Assembly (NCBI GenBank): GCA_965366625.1
Contig: CBDUGP010000041.1
Span: 1-64,000, forward strand
Direction of reading: 5' to 3'
From: JAUIJL01 sp965366625
GTDB taxonomy: Bacteria > Acidobacteriota > Thermoanaerobaculia > Multivoradales > J023
Length of the DNA: 64,000 bases
Shown here: positions 16,036 through 29,092 of the stretch, piece after piece
Numbering within the stretch: the stretch's first letter is position 1
Layout of the letters: every line of letters begins with the position of its first letter
Made by a program: the position numbers and the translations under genes
The notes under the pieces: generated by a model
The model's input: the letters and a program-made list of their open reading frames with translations, nothing else
What the model was told of the DNA's origin: nothing
Databases searched by the model: none

Positions 16036-18777
16036 ATGCGCCATAGCATTTCATCCCAAACCGGATTTCGTTTCCAGCGTTTCTTGTTGACCATCGCATG
16101 TTTTGCGTTGCTTGCCGCCCAAGCTCAAGCGAGCATTTTCGTTCGCGTCAGCGATCAGGACCTGGCCGACGGTAGTGACGCCATCGTGGAAGTGGAGATC
16201 ACCGGAGCCCAGCCGGCTCTTTTCTCGGATTTCCCGGCCACGGATATTTCCTTGACGGTTCGCAGGGTGATCAAAGGTGATCCCGCGCTGAGCCATGTGA
16301 CGGTGCGCTTGCCCGGTGGCATAGATCCGATCTCGGGCATGGAGATGTTTTTCTCCGGCAATCCCGAGCTACGACAAGGCTCCCGGGCTTTAGTTTTCCT
16401 CAGCTCCAGCTCCCGAGATCTCGACGATCCGGCAAAGGTCGATTCGAGCCCTTACCGCTTGCACCACCTTTTCCAGGGTTTCTTTCACGTGTCGAACACC
16501 CTCGACGGCCAAACGGTGGCTTATCGCCTCTTCAGCAACGCCCAGGAAATCACACTTTCCGGGCGCAAGAGCTTGAATCCGGAAGGTCCTCGGGACCTCG
16601 ACCGGTTCGCCGACTGGCTCGGGGATCGCGCCCAAGGCACACGGCGCCCTGCGGACTATCTGAGCAGCGCGTCGATCGCCGATTTAGTGCCCCAGAACCA
16701 AAAGTTCACCCTCTTGGTTCGCCAAGGGTTTAATCCACGATGGCGGGACTTCCAGGGCGGCAATCCGGATAATCCGGGCCGTACCGTTAGGTTTTTCACC
16801 TTCAACGGCAATCAAGCCGGGTTGTCGAGCGGCGGCCACTCGGAGTTTCAACAGGCGATCAACGCCTGGGTGTCCGACGGCGGAAGCGATATTCGCTACG
16901 TCTACGGCGGCCGCACCAATTCCCAGGGTGCGCTGAGCTTTTTCGACGACATCAACGCCATCACCTGGAACGACCCGGGCAACATTTTTGACGAGCAGTT
17001 CTCCTGCGCCACCGGCGGTACCATCGCCGGCGCGTCGTCCTGGACCAGCCCCAACGCTTCGGACCGTCATCACAGCTTCAACGGCCGGACTTTCACCACC
17101 ATCTACGGTGCCGACATCATTACCAACAAGGGAATTTCTTGTTGGATCGGGAGCAATTTACGGGCTCAGGAAGTTTTTGCCCACGAGCTGGGGCATACCT
17201 TGGGAGTGGGTCATTCCTGCACCCTCGACAACAACTCCTGCCTGAGCACCACCCTGAATCAAGCGATCATGCGTGCCCAAGCCCACGGTGACGGGCGCGG
17301 GGCGGCGCTCAACTCCGACGACCGGGCGGCGGTGAGATTTCTCTACACCGGCAACGTTCAGCCGCCGGCCGCGCCGACCAATATGGCCGCCACCGCGGTC
17401 AACGCCGGGCAAGTGCGGCTGAGCTGGAACAGCTCGGGCAACGTCAACAACTTCATCATCGAACGTCGGGTGGACGGCGGCAATTTTTCGCAAATCGCCA
17501 GCGTTGGGGGATCTCAACGGACCTATAACGACAACTCCGTGAAATCCGGCACCACCTACGGTTATAAGGCCCGAGCGGTCAACTCGGCCGGCCCGTCGGC
17601 GCAGGATTCGAACATTGCCACGGCCACCACCCCGGGTGCGACGCCGCCGAGCAATCTCAGTGCGCAAGCTTTGTCGGCGACCTCGGCCAGGGTGACTTGG
17701 ACCGACGATTCAGCGGGCGAAACCGGCTTCGAGATCGATGCCGATGGTTTCGGCGCCTTTTTCCCGGCCTCTAGGCCCGGTGCCAACGCCACCTCGGCGA
17801 CGGTGACCGGGCTCAATCCGAACACCTCCTACACCTTCCGGATTCGCTCCGTGGGCGCTCCTTTGGGAAGCTCCTCCTACGTGGTGAGCAATCAGATCAC
17901 CACACCGGCCGGCATCCCTGAGCCGTGCGTCGTCAACGGAAATACCCAATGCCTGCGCGGTGATCGCTTCAAGGTGCAGGTCGGCTGGCGCAACTTCGAG
18001 GACGCCACGGGCACCGCCAATGTGGTGGAAGCCGGGTCTTCGAGTTCGGGTCTGTTCTGGTTCTTCGACGAAAACAATTGGGAGATGCTGGTGAAGGTGC
18101 TCGACGGCTGTGTGCTGACCGACCACTTCTGGGTTTTCGCCGCCGCCACCACCAACCTCGAGTACCACCTGCAGGTCATCGATACGGAGACCGGACGCGG
18201 AGCGGTCTACGAAAACCCGCTCGGCACCTCGTCGGCGGCGATCACCGACACAGAGGCTCTCTCGTGTGCGGCGGGTCTTTCCAATGCCGAGGATGAGGCC
18301 GAAACCGCAGCGGTGCGTTATCGCACGACTACCGATCTGATGGCGACGGATACCGGTCTCTCCGGCACGGCCGCCGTGTCGACGGCCGTCGTGTCGATGA
18401 GCGGGCAGCAAAAAGCGGATTGTACCGCCGACAATGCTTCCCTTTGTTTGACCAATAACCGTTTCAAAGTGGAGGTGGATTGGAGAGATTTTTCGAGCAA
18501 CGAGGGCCCGGCCACGGTGGTGAGTCTGCCGGTGGTGGCCGACGACTCGGGTCTTTTCTGGTTCTTCCAATCGGATAATTGGGAAATGTTGGTCAAGGTA
18601 TTGGACGGCTGTGGCATCAACAATAACTTCTGGGTTTTCTCGGCCGCTACCACCAACGTGCAATACACCTTAAAGGTGACGGATACGGAAACCGGACAAG
18701 TCCGTCAATACACGAATCCCCTCGGCAGCGCCTCGCCGGCCATTACCGATGTGGAAGCGTTCGCCACCTGCCCGTAA
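16036..18777 (+). CDS. secreted metzincin-type metalloprotease with FN3 and duplicated C-terminal modules
   Basis: A 913-residue exported protein. The start has GGAGG four bases upstream and a signal peptide (FLLTIACFALLAAQAQAS). The zinc site HELGHTLGVGH (His383 to His393) is the metzincin HExxHxxGxxH motif. Two fibronectin type III domains follow (about 450-535 and 540-625). Then two copies of a roughly 115-residue module each contain RFKV.V.W..F, GLFWFF...NWEMLVKVLDGC and FWVF.AATTN..Y.L...DTETG; these are common in secreted proteins of the phylum and of unknown role. The catalytic Met-turn is not identified with certainty. It is likely a cell-surface or extracellular protease. Confidence 0.85.
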   Translation: MRHSISSQTGFRFQRFLLTIACFALLAAQAQASIFVRVSDQDLADGSDAIVEVEITGAQPALFSDFPATDISLTVRRVIKGDPALSHVTVRLPGGIDPISGMEMFFSGNPELRQGSRALVFLSSSSRDLDDPAKVDSSPYRLHHLFQGFFHVSNTLDGQTVAYRLFSNAQEITLSGRKSLNPEGPRDLDRFADWLGDRAQGTRRPADYLSSASIADLVPQNQKFTLLVRQGFNPRWRDFQGGNPDNPGRTVRFFTFNGNQAGLSSGGHSEFQQAINAWVSDGGSDIRYVYGGRTNSQGALSFFDDINAITWNDPGNIFDEQFSCATGGTIAGASSWTSPNASDRHHSFNGRTFTTIYGADIITNKGISCWIGSNLRAQEVFAHELGHTLGVGHSCTLDNNSCLSTTLNQAIMRAQAHGDGRGAALNSDDRAAVRFLYTGNVQPPAAPTNMAATAVNAGQVRLSWNSSGNVNNFIIERRVDGGNFSQIASVGGSQRTYNDNSVKSGTTYGYKARAVNSAGPSAQDSNIATATTPGATPPSNLSAQALSATSARVTWTDDSAGETGFEIDADGFGAFFPASRPGANATSATVTGLNPNTSYTFRIRSVGAPLGSSSYVVSNQITTPAGIPEPCVVNGNTQCLRGDRFKVQVGWRNFEDATGTANVVEAGSSSSGLFWFFDENNWEMLVKVLDGCVLTDHFWVFAAATTNLEYHLQVIDTETGRGAVYENPLGTSSAAITDTEALSCAAGLSNAEDEAETAAVRYRTTTDLMATDTGLSGTAAVSTAVVSMSGQQKADCTADNASLCLTNNRFKVEVDWRDFSSNEGPATVVSLPVVADDSGLFWFFQSDNWEMLVKVLDGCGINNNFWVFSAATTNVQYTLKVTDTETGQVRQYTNPLGSASPAITDVEAFATCP

Positions 18778-18790
18778 GCGGTTGCAGCGG

Positions 18791-18887
18791 TGGGAAGAAG
18801 AGCAGGCAAGAAGCCTGCGCTCCCAGCAAAGCTCTGCGCGCTCAGCTGAGCCAAATCGGTAAGGCCCGGAGCCTGAGCTCCGGGCCT
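18791..18887. repeat. two hairpins downstream of the metalloprotease gene
   Basis: GCAGGC-AAGAA-GCCTGC (18802-18818), extended by GGGA/TCCC-like flanks, and the perfect 11-base-pair stem AGGCCCGGAGC-CTGA-GCTCCGGGCCT (18862-18887). Neither is followed by a T-run, so they look more like REP-type palindromes or weak terminators. The rest of the 389-base gap up to 19166 shows no gene. Confidence 0.55.
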
Positions 18888-19166
18888 GCTAGAGTCCTCG
18901 GGCAATCCTTGGAGGTGGCGTTCGACCGGGCTGCGCCCCATCGTGCAACAGGCCAGTCGAGCCCGATGAAATCAGGCTCCGGCACACAAAGCTCGATACG
19001 ACGTCTGACGAAAGCCGGCGAAGAGCCGAGCGAGGGAAAAGGAGATCCCTTATACTTCCGTAGTCGACTCCATCGTCTTGCCCTCGGACCGAACGATCAT
19101 AAGTGCCAGGGCCTGATCTAATTGGATTGAGGACTAAATTACCGGCAAAGGATTCGCCTTGAATCG

Positions 19167-20492
19167 GTGAAGCTCGCGACGAATTGCATGTTGAGAACAG
19201 CCACCCCTCCGACGGAGATCCTTCACGACCGCCTTTTGGCGGCGCTCGATCAATTGATCAAAGAGCGCTACGGCAACTTCAAACGCGCCGAAGAAACTAC
19301 CGGCGTTCGCAGCATCACGTTGCGGCAATGGCGGCGGGGAAGTCGACGTCCGAGCTTGCTCAGAATCCTGCAAACCATCGAGCAGCTGCGATTCACTTTG
19401 CTCGATGTGGTCCGCGAGGCCAGCCTTTATCCCGAACTCTATCGAGAACCGAGCTTGCAGCTGGCCGCCGTCCTACCCAGGCAAGAGCCGCACGACTCTG
19501 TGCTCACGGAAGTGCTCGCACGCCCCTCTTGGCGCAAGCCCGGCCGAAGGGTTTGGTGTGAGATTCCGGACGCCTTCACCCGCTTGGAGGTCTTATTGGG
19601 TAAGGACCCACGGATCGCCCGGGTGGAATTTCTCGAATATTTGACCCAAGTCGAAGGTGAAGAGGGTCGGGTCGCGGCCCTATGCCTATGGGCGATGATG
19701 CTCAACTCCAGCGGGGCCAACATCGATGCCGGCCTCGCGATCCGAGCCGCACTCGAACGCATTTCACCCGCTTGCCCGCTGCACTTCCTGTTGCTCAGCG
19801 TGTCGGCTTCGGTGGCCAAGAATCTCCGGTCCTACAGCCTCGGCCGGGCCCATGCGGAGCGTTCGATCCTCGGTTTCCTGCGCGCCGGCGACACCGACAA
19901 CGCAGCTCGGGGACTCTTGACCCTGGGAATCATTCTCTGGGCCGTCCAGGATTTCGAAGAGTCGGAGCGCGCCTATCGCGACGCCATACGACTCAGCCCG
20001 AATTCAAGATTCGCCTCGATGTGCCGCTTCAACTTGATCTACAACTATTTGTCCACTGGACGCAATGACCTGGCCCTGCAAGCGGTCGAAAGCGAGCGGG
20101 ACAACCTGGCCACTATACCCGCTGCCTACCTGCTCAAGGCCCGATGGTTGTCGGCCAAGGTGCTGATGGGATCCAATCGACGGGAAGCGGCCATCGTGGA
20201 GCTGAAGACCGCGCTCCGCTCGGACCGGGTATTCGACGAAAACCCCCAAGTTATATTCCAAATGTTCTTCGATTTGGCGAATCTTTTGGCGGAAGCGGGT
20301 CGTTGTGATGAGCTTCCCTCCTACCAACGACACTTGATGCCCCTGCTCGCACACGGTGACGACTCCGTAGACTCGGTCGCCATCTCCCGTGCGTTTCTCA
20401 AAACGATCCGTTCCGGAACGGTGACCGGTGACGTGGTGCGTGATTTTGCCCGGCGTTACGAGAACGCCTGCGATCGCCTGTCGAAGGCCTGA
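19167..20492 (+). CDS. putative transcriptional regulator with N-terminal HTH and TPR-like helices
   Basis: A 441-residue soluble protein. Residues of about 15-75 read as a helix-turn-helix (RAEETTGVRSITLRQWRRGSRR followed by a capping helix), one more helix than usual. The remainder is all-helical with TPR-like periodicity (AVQDFEESERAYRDAIRLSP, NDLALQAVESER, REAAIVELKTALRSD). Such proteins often sense a ligand or protein partner through the TPR part and act on nearby promoters. The start is a GTG without a good binding site; the ATG at 19188 is an alternative. The convergent neighbour is a small secreted protein. No target is evident. Confidence 0.65.
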   Translation: MKLATNCMLRTATPPTEILHDRLLAALDQLIKERYGNFKRAEETTGVRSITLRQWRRGSRRPSLLRILQTIEQLRFTLLDVVREASLYPELYREPSLQLAAVLPRQEPHDSVLTEVLARPSWRKPGRRVWCEIPDAFTRLEVLLGKDPRIARVEFLEYLTQVEGEEGRVAALCLWAMMLNSSGANIDAGLAIRAALERISPACPLHFLLLSVSASVAKNLRSYSLGRAHAERSILGFLRAGDTDNAARGLLTLGIILWAVQDFEESERAYRDAIRLSPNSRFASMCRFNLIYNYLSTGRNDLALQAVESERDNLATIPAAYLLKARWLSAKVLMGSNRREAAIVELKTALRSDRVFDENPQVIFQMFFDLANLLAEAGRCDELPSYQRHLMPLLAHGDDSVDSVAISRAFLKTIRSGTVTGDVVRDFARRYENACDRLSKA

Positions 20493-20540
20493 GCAGGTCA
20501 GGTTGTAATCTTGACTTTGGAGGGAGCCTTCCGGTGAGCA

Positions 20541-20567
20541 TGAGGCGAACCCCAACGGGCCGCCTCA
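20541..20567. terminator. possible bidirectional hairpin between convergent genes
   Basis: TGAGGCG (20541-20547) pairs with CGCCTCA (20561-20567) across a 13-base loop, between the ends of two convergent genes. A short T-rich stretch follows on the plus strand (CTTTCCTT). It is a weak candidate. Confidence 0.35.
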
Positions 20568-20592
20568 CAGGTCTTTCCTTATCGGGGACACT

Positions 20593-20907
20593 TCATCCGT
20601 TTGGGTCAATCTGAGGATAACCGGCTTCGGAGGTGGGTATCTCCGGCACTGGGTCCGCCTGGCTCGACGCCCCGGATGTCTCCAAGGTCTGGGACTCTTC
20701 GGCCGCGAACAGCTCAGCCAGCAGCTCTATCCCTTCTTCGGTCACGGCGCGAAGCCGATCGAAAAGGTGGTTGAACAGATTCTCGACCTGTGCATCAAGG
20801 TCCGGTCGTCGATCGGACATCTGCTCTGCCGACGCCTGGAAGGCTGCGGTTGAAAGCATGCAAACCAAGGCTACCCACAAGGCTCGAGTCGAGATTTCTT
20901 TACGCAT
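20593..20907 (-). CDS. small secreted protein of unknown function
   Basis: 104 residues with a signal peptide (STRALWVALVCMLSTAAFQASA). The mature part is acidic and helical (VENLFNHLFDRLRAVTEEGIELLAELF) with a low-complexity Pro/Ser/Glu tail. AAGAGGT lies six bases before the ATG, which supports translation. There are no cysteines in the mature part. It resembles no family that I recognise. Confidence 0.6.
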   Translation of the reverse strand: MRKEISTRALWVALVCMLSTAAFQASAEQMSDRRPDLDAQVENLFNHLFDRLRAVTEEGIELLAELFAAEESQTLETSGASSQADPVPEIPTSEAGYPQIDPNG

Positions 20908-21201
20908 GACGTACCTCTTTTAAGCATGGCAAAGCGCCCGGCTCCATTGCCGGTACCCGCCATCTGCCAAGTCCGACTATCGCACGCCGACAGAGGCTGC
21001 TCGCGCGCCAAAAAAGCGTGCTTGCGGAGACCACCACCGGACCGACCGCAGACTTCCGGCTCCGCGGGTCGAACTCTTTCCCCAACCTAGAAATGGAGTA
21101 TGATTCGGCCGACTCGCTCTATCTCGGCGGCAGCCGAGAAAGCACCATGCCGCGCCGCGGCGCGCTCTCCCCACCATCGACTACTTTCTCGGAGCCTTCC
21201 G

Positions 21202-24129
<2,928 letters not shown>

Positions 24130-24182
24130 GTATCGCGGACCGCGGATGCCTCGAATTCGCGGGCCGACGGCTCGTTTGAACG

Positions 24183-27100
24183 ATGAATGCTGTCGCCAGA
24201 CGACTGCTAATTCTTCTGCTCTCGGTCGGCCCGGCCACCTGGTGCGGGGCGCCGGCCCTCGCCGAGGCACCATCGCCCGACACCTTGGCCGACGCGGGAA
24301 TTCCCCTCATTCGGCATTTCTCCCTGCAGGAAATTGACGGCACCCAAGTCGTCGACATCGCCCAAGACCCAAGGGGACTGCTCTACTTCTCGGACTACAA
24401 CAACGGGCTGATTGAATACGACGGTGAGCAGTGGCGCCAATACGAGCTACCCGACTTTGCGGTAGCCGTCGAGGACGACTCAGAAGGGCGAATTTGGGTC
24501 GCGGGCCCCGGACAAATAGGATTCATGGAGCCCGACGAGCTGGGCAACCTCAATTATTCTTCGTTATTGGAGCAGCTGCCCGAAGAAAAAAGAGGCTTCA
24601 GCGAAGTCTGGCCGATTCTCACCACCTCGCGCGGCGTTTTCTTCATGGCCCGGGAGTTTCTCTTCCGCCGGCACGACGGCAAATTCACCGACTGGCCCGG
24701 CACGGTCGATGAGATTTTCTATCGCGGTTATGAGGTGGACGGACGGCTCTTCTTCGCCCAACTAGGGGTCGGATTGTTGGAGCTGGTCGACGAGCAGCTA
24801 CGTTTGGTCAGCGGTGATCTATTGGCGGGGTCCGCCGAAATCAACGCCATGTTCGCCCGCGGCGACGGCACGAGCTGGGTTCTGACCCGAATCCACGGGG
24901 TATTCGTTTTCGATGGCCGAAAGCTGAAGCCGGTCGTCACCCCCGCTTCACGCTGGCTGATCGACCAACAGGTTCAACACGCTTGCCGACTACCGAGGGG
25001 CCGTATTGCGGTCGCCAGCCGTCGGGGTGGCATAGCCATTCTCGATTCCGCGTTGCGCATCCTCAACGTGCTCGACGAGTCCGTAGGTCTTTCGGCCGCG
25101 GGTATCAGCTACGTCAAAACCGACGATCAGGACAACCTCTGGGCAACTACCGATCGTGGCATCGACCGGATCATTCTCGATTCGTCGGTGGTTCTATTCG
25201 GCCCGGATTCCGGCCTCGACGGACCGGTCCATACCGCTATTCGGCATCGCGACCGGCTGTTGATTGGAACCGATTTGGGCCTCTACGTGGGCGATCTAGA
25301 CCCCGCCGGAGCACTCAGATTCACAGCCGTGCCGGACCTACCCTCCGCCACTTGGTCCCTGATTTCAGCCGAAGACGTGGTGCTCGCCGGCACCACCGAC
25401 GGAATCTTCGAGATTCGCCTCAGCTCCAGCGCCGGCATCGGCCTGAGCTTGGTCCGGCGTTTAACTTACGATGCTACCCAACTGATTTTTCGACCCGAAG
25501 GCACCGAAGACGAGATCTTGGTCGCCCTGGACAACGGCGTCGGCCGAATTCACCGTCAGCTCGACGCAGATGGCAAAAAGAGCCCGTGGAGTTGGGCCGG
25601 CAGGATCATGAACCTGGGCCAGGAGATTCGAGAATTTGTGGAGGGCAAAGACGGTGAAATCTTGGCCTGGATGCCCGGTCAAGACGAGATCCTGATTCTC
25701 CAATTCCCAGAGGGACTCGCAGGGCCGCCGGAGGTGCAAACCTTCCCGATGGAAGGCAGCTCGCCGATCCGGATCGACGCAGAAATCGTTTCCCATATCG
25801 GCGACGAGGGCTACCTACGCTATCTCGGCCTCGATGCCTCAAATTGGATCGATGGACGCCCATTCGGTCCCGCGCCCGAGCTGGATGCCTACGCCGACTT
25901 CTTGTTGAAGATGGAAGACTCCGCCGCTCGACGATGGATCTTCGGATCCCAAGGGGTGGGTTTGGCTCAGAAGGCCGAAGGAGAGTCGATTCGCTTCCAA
26001 CCCATTGCCGCCCGACCGATCGATGGATTCGTCAATCTATTTGAGGATCCCTTGCTCAAAGGCACTTTTTGGATCGGTACCGCCGATGGTCTCTATCGCT
26101 GGACCGAGCAAGCGGAAACCGTCGACCGGCCCATGACCACGGCCCTGATCCGCCAAGTCAGCTTGTTACACCAAGATCGAATCCTCTACGGAGGGGGAGG
26201 CCGCCTCGACGCTTTGCCCGTCTTGCCCTTCGAAACCAACAGCTTGAGATTCGAATTTGCCGCACCGATTTACGACCAACAATTGCCGGTCCAATACCAA
26301 GTGCGGCTCGACGGTTTCGACACCGAGTGGTCGCCTTGGAGCGAAGAATCCTTCAAGGAATACACCAATCTGAAAGAGGGTTCCTATTCCTTCCGGGTTC
26401 GGGCCTTGGACTCGTGGGGCAAAGTGAGCAACGAAGGGCTGTTTGGGTTTCAGATCCTCTCCCCCTGGTATCGAACCCCGGGCAGTTACGCCGGCGGTTT
26501 CCTGCTCGCCATCGGCCTGCTCTTTCTCGGGCTGCGGTGGCGCTCCGGCAGCGAGCGACGGGAGCGATATCGATTGGAATCCTTGATCGCCGCCCGCACC
26601 GAAGAGTTGGAAGACGGCAAACACCATCTGGAACGTCAAGCGGCGGCGCTCGAGCAAGCGAATCGTCAGCTGGCGGAAGAAAACGAACACCGGCGAGTGC
26701 TGGAAGCCGAACGGGAAAAGCTTCAGGTGCGGGTTGAGCAGTCGCAAAAGTTGGAAAGCTTGGGATTGGTCGCCGGCGGGGTGGCCCACGACTTCAACAA
26801 CATTCTGATGGCTATCCTCGGCAATGCCGACCTCGCCCTCGAAGACGCGGCCATGGACCCCACGAGCTTGCGCAGTCGATTGCAGGAAATTCGCCGGGCC
26901 TCGCACCGTGCGGCCGAGCTGTGCCGGCACATGCTGGCTTACGCGGGCAAAGGTCCGATCCAAAAAAAAGAACTCGACCTGACCACCGTCGCCTTGGAAT
27001 GTTTGGAAATGGTGCGCGCCGGCGTATCGGCCAACGTCGGCTTCGAGCTCGATCTGTTGGAGAATCCGCCGGCGGTGCTGGCGGACGGCACGCAGCTGCG

Positions 27101-27896
27101 TCAGGTGGCTATGAACTTGATTCTCAACGCGGTGGAGGCCCTGGACCCCCAACAAGTCGAATCGGGCTCGGGCAAGGTACGAGTCACCACCGGCTTGCGC
27201 CATCTCGACCCCTCCTTTTTCCAAGAGACCTTACTCGCCGACCCACTACCCGGGGGTCCTTACGCGGTGTTGAAAGTAGAGGACAACGGCTCCGGCATGG
27301 ACGAGGCGACCCTGAAAAAGATCTTCGATCCCTTCTTTACGACCAAATTCACCGGTCGGGGTCTGGGCCTGGCCGCGACCCTGGGCATCGTCAGGAGCCA
27401 CGACGGCGCGATCAAGGCCACCAGTCGCCCCGGTCAGGGCACGATCCTGGAAATCTACTTACCCGCCCTCGACCATGGCGCAGACCCTGAAAGTCAGAGC
27501 GGCACAGGAGAACTCCGCAGTTGGCGCAAAACCGGCACGGTGTTGGTGGTCGACGATGAAGAGATCGTGCGCGACGTGGTGTCGGTCATGTTGCGCAATA
27601 CCGGCTTCGACGTTTTGGTCGCCTCCAGCGGTGATCAAGCCCTTGAAATTTTTGCTCGGGAATTCCAACAAATCTCGGCGGTGATCATGGACTTGACCAT
27701 GCCCGGCGCCGACGGACAAACGACTTTTGGGCACATGCGGGAGATCGATCCCGAAGTTAAGGTCGTGCTGTCGAGCGGTTACGCGGGCGACGACATCGTC
27801 GAGAGATACTTTGAAGAAGGTTTTGCGGGTTTTCTGCACAAGCCGTATCGCGCCGGCGCGTTGCGGGAAACCCTGAGAAAAATCCTCGAAGAGTAG
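24183..27896 (+). CDS. hybrid two-component sensor with periplasmic propeller, Y_Y_Y, kinase and receiver
   Basis: A 1237-residue one-chain signalling protein. It has a signal peptide (about 1-28), a periplasmic two-component-regulator propeller (about 45-640; blades such as GTPQVVDIAQDPRGLLYFSD-like), a Y_Y_Y domain (about 680-750; YQVRLDGFDTEWSPWS), a membrane helix (about 765-785) and a coiled linker. The HisKA domain carries His869 in AHDFNN. The ATPase has the N box (MNLILNAVEAL) and G boxes (DNGSGMDE, GRGLGLAATLGIV). The C-terminal receiver has phospho-acceptor Asp1170 (MDLTMPG). No DNA-binding domain is attached, so output must go to a separate regulator or phosphotransfer protein. It follows gcvP by 53 bases and may be co-transcribed. 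The ligand is unknown; related propellers sense sugars. Confidence 0.9.
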   Translation: MNAVARRLLILLLSVGPATWCGAPALAEAPSPDTLADAGIPLIRHFSLQEIDGTQVVDIAQDPRGLLYFSDYNNGLIEYDGEQWRQYELPDFAVAVEDDSEGRIWVAGPGQIGFMEPDELGNLNYSSLLEQLPEEKRGFSEVWPILTTSRGVFFMAREFLFRRHDGKFTDWPGTVDEIFYRGYEVDGRLFFAQLGVGLLELVDEQLRLVSGDLLAGSAEINAMFARGDGTSWVLTRIHGVFVFDGRKLKPVVTPASRWLIDQQVQHACRLPRGRIAVASRRGGIAILDSALRILNVLDESVGLSAAGISYVKTDDQDNLWATTDRGIDRIILDSSVVLFGPDSGLDGPVHTAIRHRDRLLIGTDLGLYVGDLDPAGALRFTAVPDLPSATWSLISAEDVVLAGTTDGIFEIRLSSSAGIGLSLVRRLTYDATQLIFRPEGTEDEILVALDNGVGRIHRQLDADGKKSPWSWAGRIMNLGQEIREFVEGKDGEILAWMPGQDEILILQFPEGLAGPPEVQTFPMEGSSPIRIDAEIVSHIGDEGYLRYLGLDASNWIDGRPFGPAPELDAYADFLLKMEDSAARRWIFGSQGVGLAQKAEGESIRFQPIAARPIDGFVNLFEDPLLKGTFWIGTADGLYRWTEQAETVDRPMTTALIRQVSLLHQDRILYGGGGRLDALPVLPFETNSLRFEFAAPIYDQQLPVQYQVRLDGFDTEWSPWSEESFKEYTNLKEGSYSFRVRALDSWGKVSNEGLFGFQILSPWYRTPGSYAGGFLLAIGLLFLGLRWRSGSERRERYRLESLIAARTEELEDGKHHLERQAAALEQANRQLAEENEHRRVLEAEREKLQVRVEQSQKLESLGLVAGGVAHDFNNILMAILGNADLALEDAAMDPTSLRSRLQEIRRASHRAAELCRHMLAYAGKGPIQKKELDLTTVALECLEMVRAGVSANVGFELDLLENPPAVLADGTQLRQVAMNLILNAVEALDPQQVESGSGKVRVTTGLRHLDPSFFQETLLADPLPGGPYAVLKVEDNGSGMDEATLKKIFDPFFTTKFTGRGLGLAATLGIVRSHDGAIKATSRPGQGTILEIYLPALDHGADPESQSGTGELRSWRKTGTVLVVDDEEIVRDVVSVMLRNTGFDVLVASSGDQALEIFAREFQQISAVIMDLTMPGADGQTTFGHMREIDPEVKVVLSSGYAGDDIVERYFEEGFAGFLHKPYRAGALRETLRKILEE

Positions 27897-27970
27897 CTTG
27901 CCCCATCTACAAATCGATCGAATCGTCGATCGGCAGGACGACCGAGCGAGAGCGCCACGGTCGAGGAGAG

Positions 27971-29044
27971 ATGATGACTGAGTGGTTGGACAGCCCCAGC
28001 CCGACCCGCAAGGGTGAGGAGCTCGACCTGCAGGCCTTGGAACCACAAATCCATGAGCATCTGCCCGCAACCCGGGGCAGCCGTCTAGTGGTCGAGCAAT
28101 TCCCCAGCGGTTTTTCCAATTTGACCTACCTGCTGCGCTGCGGTGACGTCGAACTCGTGTTGCGACGCCCTCCGTTCGGCAATCGAGTGAAGTCCGCCCA
28201 TGACATGGGTCGCGAATTTCGAGTCCTATCGGCGTTGCAAGGGGTGTATCCCTTGGCCCCGAAACCCCATTTCTACTGCGACGACGAGTCGGTGTTGGGA
28301 GCACCTTTTTACGTCATGGAAAGGCGCCGAGGGGTGATCCTGCGGCGCAAGCTACCCAAAGGTCTGGGCCTTGGACCGGTGATCGCCGGCAAGCTCTCCG
28401 AGAGATTCATCGAGAGCTTGGCGCAGCTTCACACCCTCGACTACCAAACTGCCGGATTGGGCGATTTGGGCAAACCCGAGGGCTATGTGGAGCGTCAGGT
28501 CACCGGCTGGATCCAACGCTACACCAAGGCTCAAACCGATAGCTGGCCCGAATTCGAGCAAACCGGTGCCTGGTTGCTCGACCATCAACCCGTGACGTCC
28601 GGCGCCGGCTTGATCCACAACGACTACAAATACGACAACGTGCTGTTGGACCCCAACGACTTGACCCGACTTGTGGGAGTCTTGGATTGGGAAATGTGCA
28701 CGGTGGGTGATCCGTTGATGGATTTGGGAACCAGCCTGGCGTATTGGGTTCAGGCCGACGATCCGCCGGCGCTGATTGCAGCAGCCTTTGGCCCCACCGC
28801 CACCGAGGGCAGTTGGACCCGTGGCCGGCTGGCGGAGCATTATGCTCAGCGGACCGGCGCAGACATCTCCGATCTGGTCTTCTACATGTGTTTCGGCTAC
28901 TACAAGCTCGGCGTTATCGTGCAACAGATCTACTATCGTTATTTCAAAGGACATACCCAAGATCCACGGTTCGCCCAGTTGAATCAAATGGTGGGTTTGT
29001 TGGGCAAAGTCGCAGCCCACACCCTGAGCCGGGGCAGAATCTGA
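27971..29044 (+). CDS. APH-fold phosphotransferase family protein
   Basis: A 357-residue kinase-fold enzyme like the phosphotransferase domain of ACAD10-type proteins. Motifs are the nucleotide loop (SGFSNLTYLL), VLRRPP with the ATP-binding position, the catalytic HNDYKYDNVLL (the Brenner motif), and the metal-binding DWEMCTVGDPLMDLG. It probably phosphorylates a hydroxyl on a small molecule; in the family, hydroxyacyl-CoA is suspected. AGGAG is two bases before the first ATG and five before the second at 27974, which may be the true start. Gene order gives no clue: a sensor kinase lies before it and a YdcF-like protein after, 48 bases away. Confidence 0.85.
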   Translation: MMTEWLDSPSPTRKGEELDLQALEPQIHEHLPATRGSRLVVEQFPSGFSNLTYLLRCGDVELVLRRPPFGNRVKSAHDMGREFRVLSALQGVYPLAPKPHFYCDDESVLGAPFYVMERRRGVILRRKLPKGLGLGPVIAGKLSERFIESLAQLHTLDYQTAGLGDLGKPEGYVERQVTGWIQRYTKAQTDSWPEFEQTGAWLLDHQPVTSGAGLIHNDYKYDNVLLDPNDLTRLVGVLDWEMCTVGDPLMDLGTSLAYWVQADDPPALIAAAFGPTATEGSWTRGRLAEHYAQRTGADISDLVFYMCFGYYKLGVIVQQIYYRYFKGHTQDPRFAQLNQMVGLLGKVAAHTLSRGRI

Positions 29045-29092
29045 CCCACAACCGACGACCCATACGACCCATGAAATGAGCCGTCCATACCC

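Noticed and set aside
20908..21201. Possible glycine riboswitch before gcvP
   Set aside because: The conserved glycine-aptamer segments and a switch hairpin could not be found; only ordinary short stems are present.
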